Shown piece after piece: positions 10,501-19,033 of a stretch of 64,000 bases of DNA. Made by a program: the position numbers and the translations under genes. The notes under the pieces were generated by a model. It made no database searches. It was not told the origin of the DNA and saw nothing but the letters and a program-made list of their open reading frames with translations. Position 1 is the first letter of the stretch; each line of letters opens with the position of its first letter. The stretch comes from Ehretia macrophylla (taxonomy: Eukaryota > Streptophyta > Magnoliopsida > Boraginales > Ehretiaceae): contig CM075765.1 of the NCBI GenBank assembly GCA_037974665.1, positions 16,983,501-17,047,500 on the forward strand, in the 5' to 3' direction.

Positions 10501-11998
10501 TCCTAGAACTAAGTACAGACAAAACAGAATGAGATGGATGTCCCATCCTATTATGCCAGACTTCAAAGGGAGCACGAACAAAAGCAGCTAACGCAACAGG
10601 ACTGGAAGTTGTGGATGCAAGTGGCAGTGAGAGTGTGTAGAGGTTAGAGTCAACGCAGCCCGTGAGAAGGGGAGTCCCGGTGTGGAGGTCCTTCACAACA
10701 CAAGAAGAAGGAGTAAACTCAAGTGAGACATTATTTTCTCGAGTAAACTGAGAAACAGAAAGAAGATTGCGAGTAATTTGCGGAACACGTAAAATTTTGT
10801 GAAGAGAAAAATTATGATTTGACGCTGAAAAAATAGAAGAGCCAGTGTGAGTAATTGGAATAGACTTACCATCCCCGACAACCACTTGATCATTGCCAGT
10901 GTAAGGGTGAATGTGTTGCAAGAGTGACGGGTCGGAAGTCATGTGTGAAGATGCCCCAGAGTCTGGGATCCACGGTTGAACGGAACCAGACGCAGAAGAG
11001 CCTGAAAAAGCAGGCATTTGTTGATAGTGATAGCCAGCGTAAGATGAGTTGGAGCCACTGTTTCGTGACTGGGAATAACGGTAGCGACACCGGGCCGCTG
11101 AATGACCAGTCTTTTGGCAAATTTGACATTTTGTACGAGAATAATTGGAGTTGGACCGTGAAGCTTGTGCGTTTTTGTATGAGTTGGAGGTGGAGTTTGA
11201 AGTGGAGTTTTGGGTTTTGTAGGAAGTAATGTGAGCTTCAGGATTGATAGTAGTAGATTGGAGTTGAGTTGTAAGGGCCATGGTACTGTCGGTGGACTCA
11301 AGGGATGAAGGAGGATCATCCAACAGAAGGCGTTGTTCATACATGAGAAGTTTCGCACGGACATGAGAAAAGGATGGAGTGATCGCCAACTGTTCGACGG
11401 AAGTAACAAACGGACGATACTCCTTAGGGAGACCTTCCAAAGCAGCGTGGACTATGTCGGAGTCGGAGAGAGCATCACCAACAGCGGCAAGAGCAGTGGA
11501 AATAGTATGAACTTGCTGGAGATACTCGGCAATAGAGAGGGATCCCTTTTTCAGAGTGCGAAATTGAGCACGCAATAAAGATTTGCGGGCAAAAGACTGT
11601 TGTTGGAATGACTCGTGGAGAGACTGCCAGAGAGAATGAGCAGAGTCGAAGCCTGTCGCTTGATGAACAAGAGACTCAGAAAGAGTGGATGTGATACAGG
11701 CGGTAACAAAACGATCATAACACAACCAATTGTCAATGTTAGCAGCAATGGTTGCATAATCGGCGGAAGCAGAGTCGGGAAGAGTTGGTTTGGTGATAGT
11801 GCCATTGATGTAGCCCAGGAGTTTATTGAAGGTAAGGAAATTGAGCATCTGAGTTTGCCATGTTAAGTAATTGGAGTGATCGAGAAGGACAGTGACGTAG
11901 AGTTTGACGTTGGTAGACGGCAGAGAAAAGATGGAGGCAGAGGACGTGGTGGTGGAAGAGGCAGTGGCGGAGGATTGGGCAGAGCTGCTGGAAGACAT
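7520..11998 (-). CDS. Ty1/copia Gag-Pol polyprotein, 1492 aa, intact
   Basis: A single open frame of normal length for plant copia elements. Domain order is Gag (about 30-250, with DHSNYLTWQTQMLNFL near 40), zinc knuckle CQICQKTGHSAARC (291-304), aspartic protease (DSG 346-348), integrase zinc region (H481/H487, C514/C517), integrase core with D544, D607 and E643 (DD35E), reverse transcriptase (KWVYRIKRKSDGSIERYKAR about 1024-1043; YVDD 1173-1176) and RNase H (SDADWAG 1336-1342; TEAEYRA 1377-1383). A Ser/Pro/Thr-rich linker (about 780-930) separates integrase and RT. The frame makes the particle, cDNA and integration machinery. Catalytic residues are all visible and there are no frameshifts, so it may be competent. 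The start is the first ATG after the leader and primer-binding site. Confidence 0.97.
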   Translation of the reverse strand: MSSSSSAQSSATASSTTTSSASIFSLPSTNVKLYVTVLLDHSNYLTWQTQMLNFLTFNKLLGYINGTITKPTLPDSASADYATIAANIDNWLCYDRFVTACITSTLSESLVHQATGFDSAHSLWQSLHESFQQQSFARKSLLRAQFRTLKKGSLSIAEYLQQVHTISTALAAVGDALSDSDIVHAALEGLPKEYRPFVTSVEQLAITPSFSHVRAKLLMYEQRLLLDDPPSSLESTDSTMALTTQLQSTTINPEAHITSYKTQNSTSNSTSNSYKNAQASRSNSNYSRTKCQICQKTGHSAARCRYRYSQSRNSGSNSSYAGYHYQQMPAFSGSSASGSVQPWIPDSGASSHMTSDPSLLQHIHPYTGNDQVVVGDGKSIPITHTGSSIFSASNHNFSLHKILRVPQITRNLLSVSQFTRENNVSLEFTPSSCVVKDLHTGTPLLTGCVDSNLYTLSLPLASTTSSPVALAAFVRAPFEVWHNRMGHPSHSVLSVLSSRNFLNVSGTSKLNKLCNSCMQGKSHKLPFQNSNKSTSFPLELIHCDIWGPAPISSFSGFRFFILFIDDYSRFTWIYPLKNKNDCVDSFLHFKRLTENLFNSKIKSFQCDGARELTQGRFKTIIESSGIQYRISCPYTPEQNGLAERKIRHVTEMGTTLLFHAALPKQFWLEAFTTAVFLINRLPTPVLSQKSPTEMLHTTPPSYSTLRVFGSLCYPHLGPVKPDKLSPKTQPCVFIGYSPCHVGYRCYNLITGKVHISRHVVFDETHFPFRQTNANAQTAHGILSALPSSGAMDISSTPPVSSIAPSLPASSLLLLPPSNPISHMFFSSSTSSSHSLAPVQPLTSPSPSPVTSTTTTPSSPARTEPWPSHDLPSSTPDSASSIATPSRSPPVHRPTYRDVLLSPLPVTTDSPLLSSTLPSSTSESSLSGPLSVSQPWSSLYPIATSTHPMVTRTRDHTRVPKTYPDHITFTVVSSSLADTEPTSFTQASKCSHWRTAMDKEYNALLHNGTWALVPPKSSLNIVGCKWVYRIKRKSDGSIERYKARLVAKGYNQEDGLDFTETFSPVVKPTTIRIMLSLAISRSWVIKQLDVNNAFLHGVLQEDVYMAQPPGFVHPSYPSYVCKLQKAIYGLKQAPRAWFSRLSAFLLQIGFISSVSDTSLFIRHSSAAPVFVLVYVDDILVISPSSTVVASVLAALHRQFSIKDLGILNYFLGIQADHVHNGLRLCQTKYATELIDRAGLQAAKPVATPLATSQHLSQHDGDPLPDPKQYRSVVGALQYLTITRPDLAFAVNKVCQFMHSPTDVHWSAVKRILRYVKGTLGFGLTLTPSSDTQLHAYSDADWAGCPDDRRSTHGYCIYLGPNLVSWAAKKQTTTSRSSTEAEYRAIAFATAELCWIQSLLAELRSQSSMTPVLWCDNIGATYLTVNPVFHARTKHIEIDVHFVREKVASGAMHVRFISTTDQLADIMTKPLSRARFVLLRHKLTVRELASLEGA

Positions 11999-12051
11999 GG
12001 TGAAGAAAATATGGTGTTTTGCGGTGGATAGGACTTTAGGCGAACTGGTCT

Positions 12052-12061
12052 TCTGATACCA
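12052..12061 (-). other. Copia primer-binding site (initiator tRNA-Met)
   Basis: On the minus strand this reads TGGTATCAGA directly after the 5' LTR, matching the first ten bases of the usual plant TGGTATCAGAGC priming site. Confidence 0.88.
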
Positions 12062-12227
12062 TGAAGAGACTTACAGTTAATTGTGTTTTATATTTCATGC
12101 ATATAATACGTACAAGTGTGGTGTTTTATAATACACCAAGAATACAAGATAAGTATACACAGTTGTGATAAGATAAGTACAAAGATTACAATCACAAATC
12201 TGACCAACTAGCTATACAATGTTATCA
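12062..12227 (-). repeat. Copia 5' LTR
   Basis: 166 bp, promoter-side LTR for the minus-strand element. It is followed on the right by target copy GTATT. Confidence 0.95.
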
Positions 12228-12291
12228 GTATTGGATTGAGAATAGCATGGTTATTAGAGCCTCCGGTCTCGTGAGGGATCGGGGCGTTACA

Positions 12292-12376
12292 CACTTGGCT
12301 GATGCGTTTCCTCCATTGCCGTCGCTGCACCACCTAACGACGCCAATCCAGCCCCAAAAGCTCTCCACGCATCAGC
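12292..12376. other. Continuation of the GC-rich hairpin block
   Basis: This continues 3770-4154 across the solo LTR. GCTGATGCG (12298-12306) pairs with CGCATCAGC (12368-12376), enclosing a second stem 12315-12324/12338-12347 (9 of 10 paired). The phrase CCCCAAAAGCTCTCCAC occurs both here (about 12351) and at about 4132. Confidence 0.55.
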
Positions 12377-12651
12377 GAAGGGCTAATAAGGGAATCGGAT
12401 TATGACTCTTGTTAGATATTGGGTGAATGTGTTCTTTTTGTCCTTAATAGTATATTGGATCCCTTTTTTGTGTTTGATTGTGTCTGGATATGTATGGTGT
12501 TTAATGCCTTGGTGGATGAGAGGCGTGTATATATGTATAATGTCTTGCTCCAATTGTTATTTGCGTCCAGATAGTTACTGTTCTTCTGAATTCTATATGT
12601 AGATTATAGTATTATCTGTTATCTAAACCCTGAAAAAAACTATCTGAACAG
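12377..12651. other. Non-coding CACTA interior, possibly captured intron
   Basis: T-rich, intron-like sequence between the GC-rich block and the captured exon. The 66-codon frame at 12402-12602 resembles nothing known. It may be intron DNA captured together with the exon. Confidence 0.4.
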
Positions 12652-12891
12652 ATTGCCGTGATGGGAGTGATGAATATGATGGCAAAATCAAGTGCCCAAA
12701 TACATGTTGAGAGGCAGGGAGAGTGGCCAGAGAAAAACTGAAGAAAAAGATTGCAACATATCAGGAATGGGTCACTATACGGAAGAGGGAAGTGGAACAA
12801 GCAAAACTAGCAATAGCGGAAGACGAGGCTGAGTTATCCAAGCTTAAAAATGAGGAGAAGACACTCAAGGGTCTGGTTGAACAGCTTAAGG
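12652..12891 (+). pseudogene. Captured exon of glucosidase II beta subunit (PRKCSH-like)
   Basis: The frame reads DCRDGSDEYDGKIKCPNTC, a stop where the family has W (TGA for TGG), then [19 protein letters not shown] and [20 protein letters not shown]. This is the LDL-receptor-class-A-like cysteine module and following coiled coil of the non-catalytic beta subunit of ER glucosidase II, which helps trim glucose from N-glycans. The exon is bounded by splice-like sites (GAACAG before, GGTAAATC after), so genomic DNA rather than mRNA was captured. Nothing upstream or downstream of the exon encodes the rest of the roughly 600-residue protein. It lies within the CACTA element and is a non-functional gene fragment. 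Confidence 0.82.
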
Positions 12892-14204
12892 GTAAATCTC
12901 CTTTCTCTAGAAAATGAGAGTTTCATTGTCAGTATTGTCTTCCCACCTTGTCTAAGCGTTTCAATTGTAATATTAATTATGACTCATGCATAATTTCCTT
13001 CAAACAAAAGTTAACTAAGTTTGATATAGCATAGAATTTTATGAATGTAGAATGGAACTTTGGTATGTCTGTAAAGTTACAGTAATTAGTCTACGTAAGC
13101 TATTTAAGTCTTGAGTATAAGAGAGGTTAGTTTCGTTTTGTTGTGTTGTGGCGTGTTAGAAAGGATTTTTGAGGAACCAAAATGATTGAGGATAGGGACG
13201 TTATACATTCACAGAGTTGTAGAGATTGGAAAAGTTCTTGCTCTATGGAAAATGTTCCACAATGTATATTTGGAGAGTGGTGACTGCTTAGTGGTTCTAT
13301 TTCATGCATCGTCTGGGAATGCATCCACAGAGGATATATCACGCAGGAGCATTGCCATTTTTCCTGTGTTATAGAATCATATATAAATATAGCCTAATAA
13401 ATCGTATAAGATCATAATGTGAGAATGAGTATGTTCAGAATTTGCTTGCTTCTGATCATATAGCCTAATTAAATCATGGAAATGGATATAATCTAACTTT
13501 TGAAACTCTATGTTGCATTTGGATAAGAATAGACTTGTTTAATTTCAAATCCAGTTATTTTAAAGAAATCTATCTTTCTATGAGTAAAGCTAAAGAAAGA
13601 TCAATCATTATTTTCCCTCCAACATGTTATGATATATGTTTTCCATTTTTTTTCTTTACTGTGAATCTACACATCTTTGTGTGAGAAAATGGTACATAAT
13701 AGAAGATGATTAACAATGAGCAATAAGCTTGTTTGATTCAGAACTGATTATCTCATAATTGATTATTCATATAAGCAAAACTAAATTTCATGATCCAAAT
13801 AAAGAGGACCATAAATGTCGTCTCATGTCAACTCTTAATAATCAGCTCATGTTGCCATGGGGATTGGCGACTTGTTATGTAGTCATGAAGTAACATGCAT
13901 GAAATTTAAATTGCTGGCATTGATCCCTATGTTATTCAAGTATTTAGTCTCTTTCTTATATGCTTATGCACCATCTTTAATTTCCTCTTAGCCATGCTTG
14001 TACCAACTAATGCTAGTCCTTTTTCTGGTCGGAACCAGCTAATGGTATTGAATTCTGTTATTTTCTTTTGTTGCTTGTACTCTGTTTGGCTCGTTGCCAT
14101 TTCTTTTCAGTAAAGGCTCATTACTCTGCAAAGTAATTCTTCCTTTTACTTTCATCGTAAAACATTTTCTTATCTGAATTAGTGGACTTATAAATTTAAT
14201 GTTC
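12892..14204. other. Non-coding CACTA interior
   Basis: AT-rich sequence between the two captured gene fragments. Frames at 13127-13342 (-) and 13186-13374 (+) overlap each other and carry no recognisable motif. Some of this may be intron DNA of the captured genes. I see no repeat or regulatory signal. Confidence 0.5.
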
Positions 14205-14550
14205 TACAAATATTGCTGATGGGTGTTGACAATGATGAATTGAAGAGAATGAAATATGTTGTTTGGTGTGCAGTTGTCATGGCATATCATTTTATGCTTG
14301 AGACTTCGTTCTTTCTAGATCAAAGGACGATGTTTTCCACTATTGGTCTTAATGAGGTGGTGGATGCAGCATTACCCACTCTACAAATGCAAACTGTCGG
14401 TGCTGGCGATACAACTGTTTCTTCTAGTGAAGAGTCTGATGCTGCAATCAATTCATCAAGTGCGATCGATATTCCCATTTCTAATGGATTCCATGAGGAA
14501 GGCGTTAACCAAATTATTGGGTGTCAATATATTGCCATTACAGGTGCTAC
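14205..14550 (+). pseudogene. Captured FAB1 / PIKfyve-type phosphatidylinositol-3-phosphate 5-kinase fragment
   Basis: The frame gives ILLMGVDNDELKRMKYVVW then CAVVMAYHFMLETSFFLDQR, closely following the end of the TCP-1/chaperonin-like domain of plant FAB1 proteins, which make PI(3,5)P2 on endosomal and vacuolar membranes. Lack of an aspartate-rich kinase core shows it is only a small piece. The following serine-rich stretch (SSSEESDAAINSS...) fits the variable linker. Absence of the long run of upstream exons, and the position inside a CACTA element, mark it as a transduplicated fragment. Resemblance seems closest to the FYVE-less C/D type, but this is from memory of the family. The frame runs on to a stop at 14602 through probable intron sequence. 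Confidence 0.75.
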
Positions 14551-15239
14551 TATTAGGATAGTCAACACCTTTGAAGTGTATTTGTTTCTGCTGTCAATTT
14601 GATCTGTGTGTGTCAGTGGTTCAAAAGGATTCAGCTATTAATATTTCCACTCAAGTCCAAAAACTGAATGATAGCTTTAAAATCAATTCTGTTCTAGCCA
14701 TTTTCGACTTTACCCATCTTTTGACCAAATTGTGCTGCAGGTTATACGGGTTATGCACCCTTTAAACAACTTGTGGGTAGGTATGTTTTCAAATAGACTC
14801 AGAATCAGTATTAAAGAGCCATTTTATTTGTACTCTATCAGATTTATTTGTTGTCATGACTAATTTTCTTCCATTCTCTTAATTGTCAGGGAAGCAGTTT
14901 TTAATCTCATAGTCCAACCCTTAATTCGTTAGTTGAGAACAAAAAAACTAGTTGGATTCTTCAGATTCTTGTCTTCAATTTTGAGTTGATCACTTTTTGT
15001 ACAGAGCATATGACTATTTTATGTAATTTTCTTTATGGTACATTTTGAAACTATTAACCAAATGTTACTTTTACGAGCAATTTTTCTTCTTTGTATAGTC
15101 TTTGATATTCTCTATATAACCTTGTTTATTTTTTTTTTATTTTGTTTGCAATTTATGTTTTTTTTAATTTTTTTTATCAAGCTTACCCTATTTTTGTTTT
15201 TTTTAATATTAAATTTAATTTTTATTTATATTTTAAAAA
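14551..15239. other. Non-coding CACTA interior right of the FAB1 fragment
   Basis: AT-rich, possibly including intron and small exon remnants of the captured gene: a candidate acceptor CTGCAG at about 14740 precedes the codons GYTGYAPFKQLVG. Very T-rich from 15110 to 15240. Short frames at 14571-14765 and 15035-15298 are not convincing genes. Confidence 0.45.
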
Positions 15240-15852
15240 AATTATATGGCGACCAAAAAGTGGCTACCACATTGAGACGAAAATTAATAAATAAATAAAT
15301 AATTAAAATATTTGGCTTTCTAGTGGCGACAATAAAATAGCTACCATACGACCACCAAAATGTGGCTACAAACGTTGGCTACCAAATGGCGATGAAGTTT
15401 AATAATTGATATAACAAAACTAAAAATATTTGGCTACCTAATGGCGACGAAAGTATGGCTACCACACGACCACCAAAATGTGGCTACAAAAATTGGCTAC
15501 CACATAGAGATGAAATTAAATAATAAATAAAAAAATATTTAAAATAATTTGCTACATAATGGCGACAAAGATTAGCCAACATAGGGCGACCATGCATAAT
15601 TAATTGATACAAAAATTAACGAATTATTTAAAAATTAATTAATAATTAATTTTTCTAAAAATTGTGACCAAAGGGCTACGAAATGTAAAAAAAATTATAT
15701 TTTTTTATTTTTTTTCGATTTGGCCACCAAAATGCGACCAAATACCCTAATGGCGGCAAGAGTTCTCTCGACGCTACGTTGTTAGTCGCCCTTTGATCAC
15801 CCAATTGAGATAAACGACCTAAGGACGAAGAAAACTTTGTCATCTCAGATCA
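15240..15852. repeat. CACTA right subterminal repeat region
   Basis: Repeated TGGCGACNAAA and TGGCTACCAAATGGCGA motifs (for example near 15248, 15324, 15367, 15435, 15499, 15559 and 15720) mirror those at the left end. Confidence 0.8.
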
Positions 15853-15866
15853 ATTTTCTTGTAGTG
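15853..15866 (-). repeat. CACTA right terminal inverted repeat
   Basis: ATTTTCTTGTAGTG, the exact inverse of 558-571, followed by target copy TCA (15867-15869). Confidence 0.93.
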
Positions 15867-15869
15867 TCA

Positions 15870-16113
15870 TGATCAACGTAAGTTTTCTTCGAGGCCCAAA
15901 TTTTTTTTCCCACAATCCAAACACTTACAAAGATTCCACATCAACCCCAACTTTTAACTAGCAGCCATCATCCGCTCACAGACATAACTCCACTGTACCC
16001 TACTATAATCCACCAGCTATACCTAACGTTACTTCCCACGTACCTACTTCCCAACATCAGTCTCCTACTTCACACACACCTCACATAGCTCCATCTCCAT
16101 ACACAACTCGTCG
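15870..16113 (+). pseudogene. Ty3/gypsy gag fragment, middle piece
   Basis: This resumes the frame left at 557: HDQRKFSSRPKFF, then a one-base shift near a T8 run (about 15900), a stop, and RHNSTVPYYNPPAIPN...SPYTTRRI. It ends where the captured-gene LTR element inserts, and its last codons (RRI) continue in frame as TPKEMQARRDKGL at 23443. The P/S/T/H-rich linker before the zinc knuckle is typical of this Gag type. Confidence 0.8.
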
Positions 16114-16118
16114 CATTA

Positions 16119-16326
16119 TGTAACGACTTCACGTGTTCAGTTGATTGTAACGAGAATTAACTAAGACAATTGGTATACGAAGTGTAGCCTATAAGAGGGG
16201 AGAAAAAGCACATAATAGAGCAAGCAAACACTATTTTATTTCTATTTTGTTCTTCTTTCTTTAATTCTCTGTAATTTTCCTTTCTTTATGTCTTTTAATT
16301 CATCCTTAAGATCTTAATTCGTTACA
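16119..16326 (+). repeat. 5' LTR of the captured-gene element
   Basis: 208 bp. I count about 16 differences from the 3' LTR, and all of them are transitions. The following TTAGTAT resembles the start of a TTGGTATCAGAG priming site but diverges afterwards. Confidence 0.88.
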
Positions 16327-16351
16327 TTAGTATTCTCGTTGAAAGTCGAAC

Positions 16352-16619
16352 ATGACGGAAGGAACGAGACTCGTTGCTAATGGTGATTTTTGCTTATACT
16401 ATCCCTATCAACAAGGTGATTATCAACAATATTACCAGCAATAATACTACCCTTATCAACATTACTACCCCTCTCACCAATACTATCCATATCAACAATA
16501 TTACTACTATCACCAGCCACAAATCACACCACCGTCTTGTGATTCACAACACCTCAAAACTCAACAAACGCAGTCGGCTCTAGATGAGGTGGGGATCAGG
16601 TGGAAAGCTCTGCAACTCA
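16352..16619 (+). pseudogene. Gag-like N-terminus of the captured-gene element
   Basis: ATG at 16352 starts MTEGTRLVANGDFCLYYPYQ, resembling the usual Ty3 Gag start, then a Q/Y-rich tract with a stop at about 16441. The frame in which DEVGIRWKALQL is read continues after the nested element as KYSSTQQHTQEEVEKMW (20887 on). Confidence 0.6.
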
Positions 16620-18448
16620 TGTGACGACTGAGAACCTCTTCATGTTCATTTTAAATTGTTGAATGTCTTATTTGAGCATTAAATGTGCATTTATTTAATT
16701 TTAGCATAAGGCACTATTCATAAGAAAAATTTACTGTATAATTTTTCTGAAACTGTATTTTTCTCCTATCACATATCATGTAGGAGGAATGTGAAAAATA
16801 TTGTTTTGTGTATTTAATGTTGGGAGTATGCATTTAGAAAATAGTTTTCGTCTTGAATGAACAGTGTTACGAAAGAATAGTAACTTTTTGTAAAATTTTT
16901 ATTTGGGCTTCTAGTGAATTAGCTAGACTTTGGATTTTTATTAGACCCAATTTACTAACTCAAACTCATTATTTCATTAGTCTATTATTTATATAACATA
17001 ATAAGAGCCAAAACAAAAAAATAAAAAAAGAGGAGAAAAACTGAAAACACTGTAGCAAATTCGAAAATGGCATTGGAGGAGAATTTCTTCATCAAACCTT
17101 GGAGTTGAGCTCTTGGCTTGCTTAGGGAGGATTCTAGAGCACCTAGGAGCTTCACCACCTTGCCTACATCTTCATATAAGTGAGGGAGTTTTCATCCTTT
17201 TTTGTACATCTTAACTTATTTTATTGGTTATAGATTGTATGATTAGTAATTGAAATAGTTTATATGTACTATTTACTTACTATCATGTGTTTTCTCGTGT
17301 TATTTTTGTTTAATTGCGAGTATGGCCTACTTTGTCGACTCTCTTATGTGTTATTTGATATCTTGAATGCTTGTGGACTTGTCTCGAGGTTGTGCAATCT
17401 TTTTCGGACATGGTAGTGTCGAGAAACACGGGCGGCGTCGGGCTTGCCGTACTCCCTCGACTACCATAGTGCCTATTCCCTTCTCGCTGAGGCATACTCC
17501 ACTATCCCAGAGGCGTGGTTCACCTGCTGGGAATGGACCTACCTCAGGAGAAACTGTCATAAGATCGTGATACATCCAGAGTATCCCAACTTGTTGGTGT
17601 ATGGGTTTGTCGGCACTTGCGTAAAGTTCGTGGCTCGTGGTTCGAGATCGAAGACTTGAAGTGGAACTGTATCTTTTTTAATGTGGTTAATTACTTAACT
17701 ATTGATCTTGTTGTTTTATGTTATATGACTTCCTGTGATTGCATATCATATTGCACGCCCCGGTATGCTGCATCACCTCCCTCACTGAGTAACTTAGGTT
17801 ACTCATTCCTCATTTTAATATGTTACAGGGGCAGTTAGAATAACTACCTTGAGTGCCGTGTTGTGGGTTGCCTATCGCGCTGAGGTTGGATGCCTACATG
17901 TGAATTGTGTGAAGTTGTTGTTATATGATCTACTTTGAAGCTTGGCCTTGTATGTATTTGTTAGGCTTGAAGGAGTTTGTGTTGTAATTTAAAGTTTAAG
18001 CTCGTATTATTGGTAGTTGGGATATAATATTTGAAGTTAGGCTTTATCGCTTTGAATGCATGCTTGTGTGGACGATGAAAACTAATTAGTTGGTTGGACA
18101 CAAATTATGAGAAAGCTTGTTTGTTAGTATAGAGTGGTATGATAAGTGGATTAAAAGATAGAATTTCAATGGATTTAATTTTGTATGCTTTTGTGATATG
18201 TTGTTGGGTTCCAAGGCTCGGATGGTCTTGAGGAGCTTGTTGACTTTATGAATTTTGTAAACTAGATTGTATGAATGGTTGATTGTGGTCCAAGACTTGT
18301 ATGCGATTGTTGGCAGGTTTCTAGATAGTCCTATATATAAGGGAAACTCCGTCCGTTTTTTCTAAAATTTCGTGCCCAATGTTTGGAATTGGGTGAGAAT
18401 AGCATGATAAATAGGAGTCCCGATCTCGTGAGGGATCGGGGTGTTACA
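16620..18448 (+). repeat. 5' LTR of the LARD-like element
   Basis: 1829 bp. It contains the shared core GTCTCGAGGTTGTGCAAYC...CTCCCTCGACTACCA at about 17376-17466. Confidence 0.9.
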
Positions 18449-18452
18449 GAAG

Positions 18453-18464
18453 TGGTATAAGAGC
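18453..18464 (+). other. Primer-binding site of the LARD-like element
   Basis: TGGTATAAGAGC, one mismatch from the initiator tRNA-Met complement, 4 nt after the LTR end. Confidence 0.8.
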
Positions 18465-19033
18465 TTAGCTAGTTTGCTAGGCGCAAGCCGGGATAGGGTC
18501 TTTGGCTTGTGGGGTAGTGGCCTTAGTGTTAATGTGTTTAGAAAGTGTATGTGCATGTCTTATGGGATAAGAGAGTTAATGTGATCAATGTGCTTATGTG
18601 ATCAACATGTTTTATTTATTGAGTGAACTAGTTGTGGTTTATGTGCTTGTGTGATAAGTGGAATGGGTGTGGTTAACGTGCTTGATGTGTTTATTCAATG
18701 TGTTTATGTGATTAATGCGGGGTATGTGTTTAACGTGCCTTGTGTGAATTATGTGTTTTGTGTACTTGAGTGCTCGATATGCTTTATATGACTAATGTGA
18801 ATATGTAATTAATTTGTTATATCTGAAGTTGTTGTTTAAATGATTTAGTAGTTTATAATTTGTGTATGTGAACTTGTTGCTTATGTGACTTTACTTGTCA
18901 TAAATTGCTAACGTGATCAATGTGTTTTATGTGTTAAGCATGCTTACGTGAAACAATGTGTTTTATGTATGAGGGTAACTCGCTTGTATGTGTAAGAAAT
19001 TGCGAGGACGCAATTTTTGTAAGGAGGGGAGAG

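Larger units (their letters stand above)
7357..12227 (-). mobile_element. Complete Ty1/copia retrotransposon, 4.87 kb, minus strand, recent insertion
   Basis: Two 166-bp LTRs (7357-7522 and 12062-12227) start TG, end CA and differ at only one base that I can find. Target duplication is GTATT (7352-7356 and 12228-12232). A primer-binding site complementary to initiator tRNA-Met adjoins the right LTR, and a purine-rich tract (GGGGGCG on the minus strand) adjoins the left LTR. One uninterrupted polyprotein fills the interior. Short LTRs and a single gag-pol frame fit the Ale/Retrofit type of plant copia elements, though the lineage call is tentative. It is the youngest layer of the left nest. 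Confidence 0.96.
4155..12291 (+). mobile_element. Solo LTR of a gypsy-like retrotransposon, split by a copia element
   Basis: It begins TGTGACGCCCGAG and ends GGGGCGTTACA (TG...CA). It is flanked by perfect 5-bp target duplications CACTT (4150-4154 and 12292-12296). No internal region is present, so this is a recombination-derived solo LTR, about 3.26 kb without the copia element (7357-12227). Parts match the two LTRs of the element at 16620-20886: the poly-A stretch before GAGGAGAAT, the block 6490-6770, and the terminal GGGATCGGGGCGTTACA. A segment of about 1.5 kb (roughly 4730-6240) has no counterpart there. No gene is present; frames at 5280-5495, 6378-6639 and 7239-7463 are LTR sequence. 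Confidence 0.85.
558..15866. mobile_element. CACTA (En/Spm) DNA transposon, non-autonomous, 15.3 kb including nested insertions
   Basis: The ends are perfect 14-bp terminal inverted repeats beginning CACTACAAGAAAAT (558-571 and, inverted, 15853-15866), the standard plant CACTA terminus. It is flanked by a 3-bp direct repeat TCA (555-557 and 15867-15869), the target duplication size of the superfamily. Removing the element and one TCA joins the flanking gag reading frame without a shift. Both ends carry subterminal repeats around GGCGACCAAATGG. No TNPD-like transposase was found, so mobility would have needed an enzyme supplied in trans. The cargo is a 515-bp tandem array, a GC-rich hairpin block, a glucosidase II beta exon and a FAB1-like fragment. 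A solo LTR containing a copia element interrupts it; without those insertions it is about 7.2 kb. Confidence 0.92.

Noticed and set aside
8108-11866. Many additional open frames on both strands within the copia polyprotein (for example 8938-9807 minus, 10939-11409 minus, 10924-11229 plus).
   Set aside because: They overlap the 1492-codon polyprotein with all its domains and are alternative-frame shadows.
12723-12917. A 64-codon coiled-coil protein starting at the ATG at 12726.
   Set aside because: Reading upstream in the same frame gives the cysteine-rich module of glucosidase II beta interrupted by a stop, so it is part of a captured exon, and the last codons are intron.
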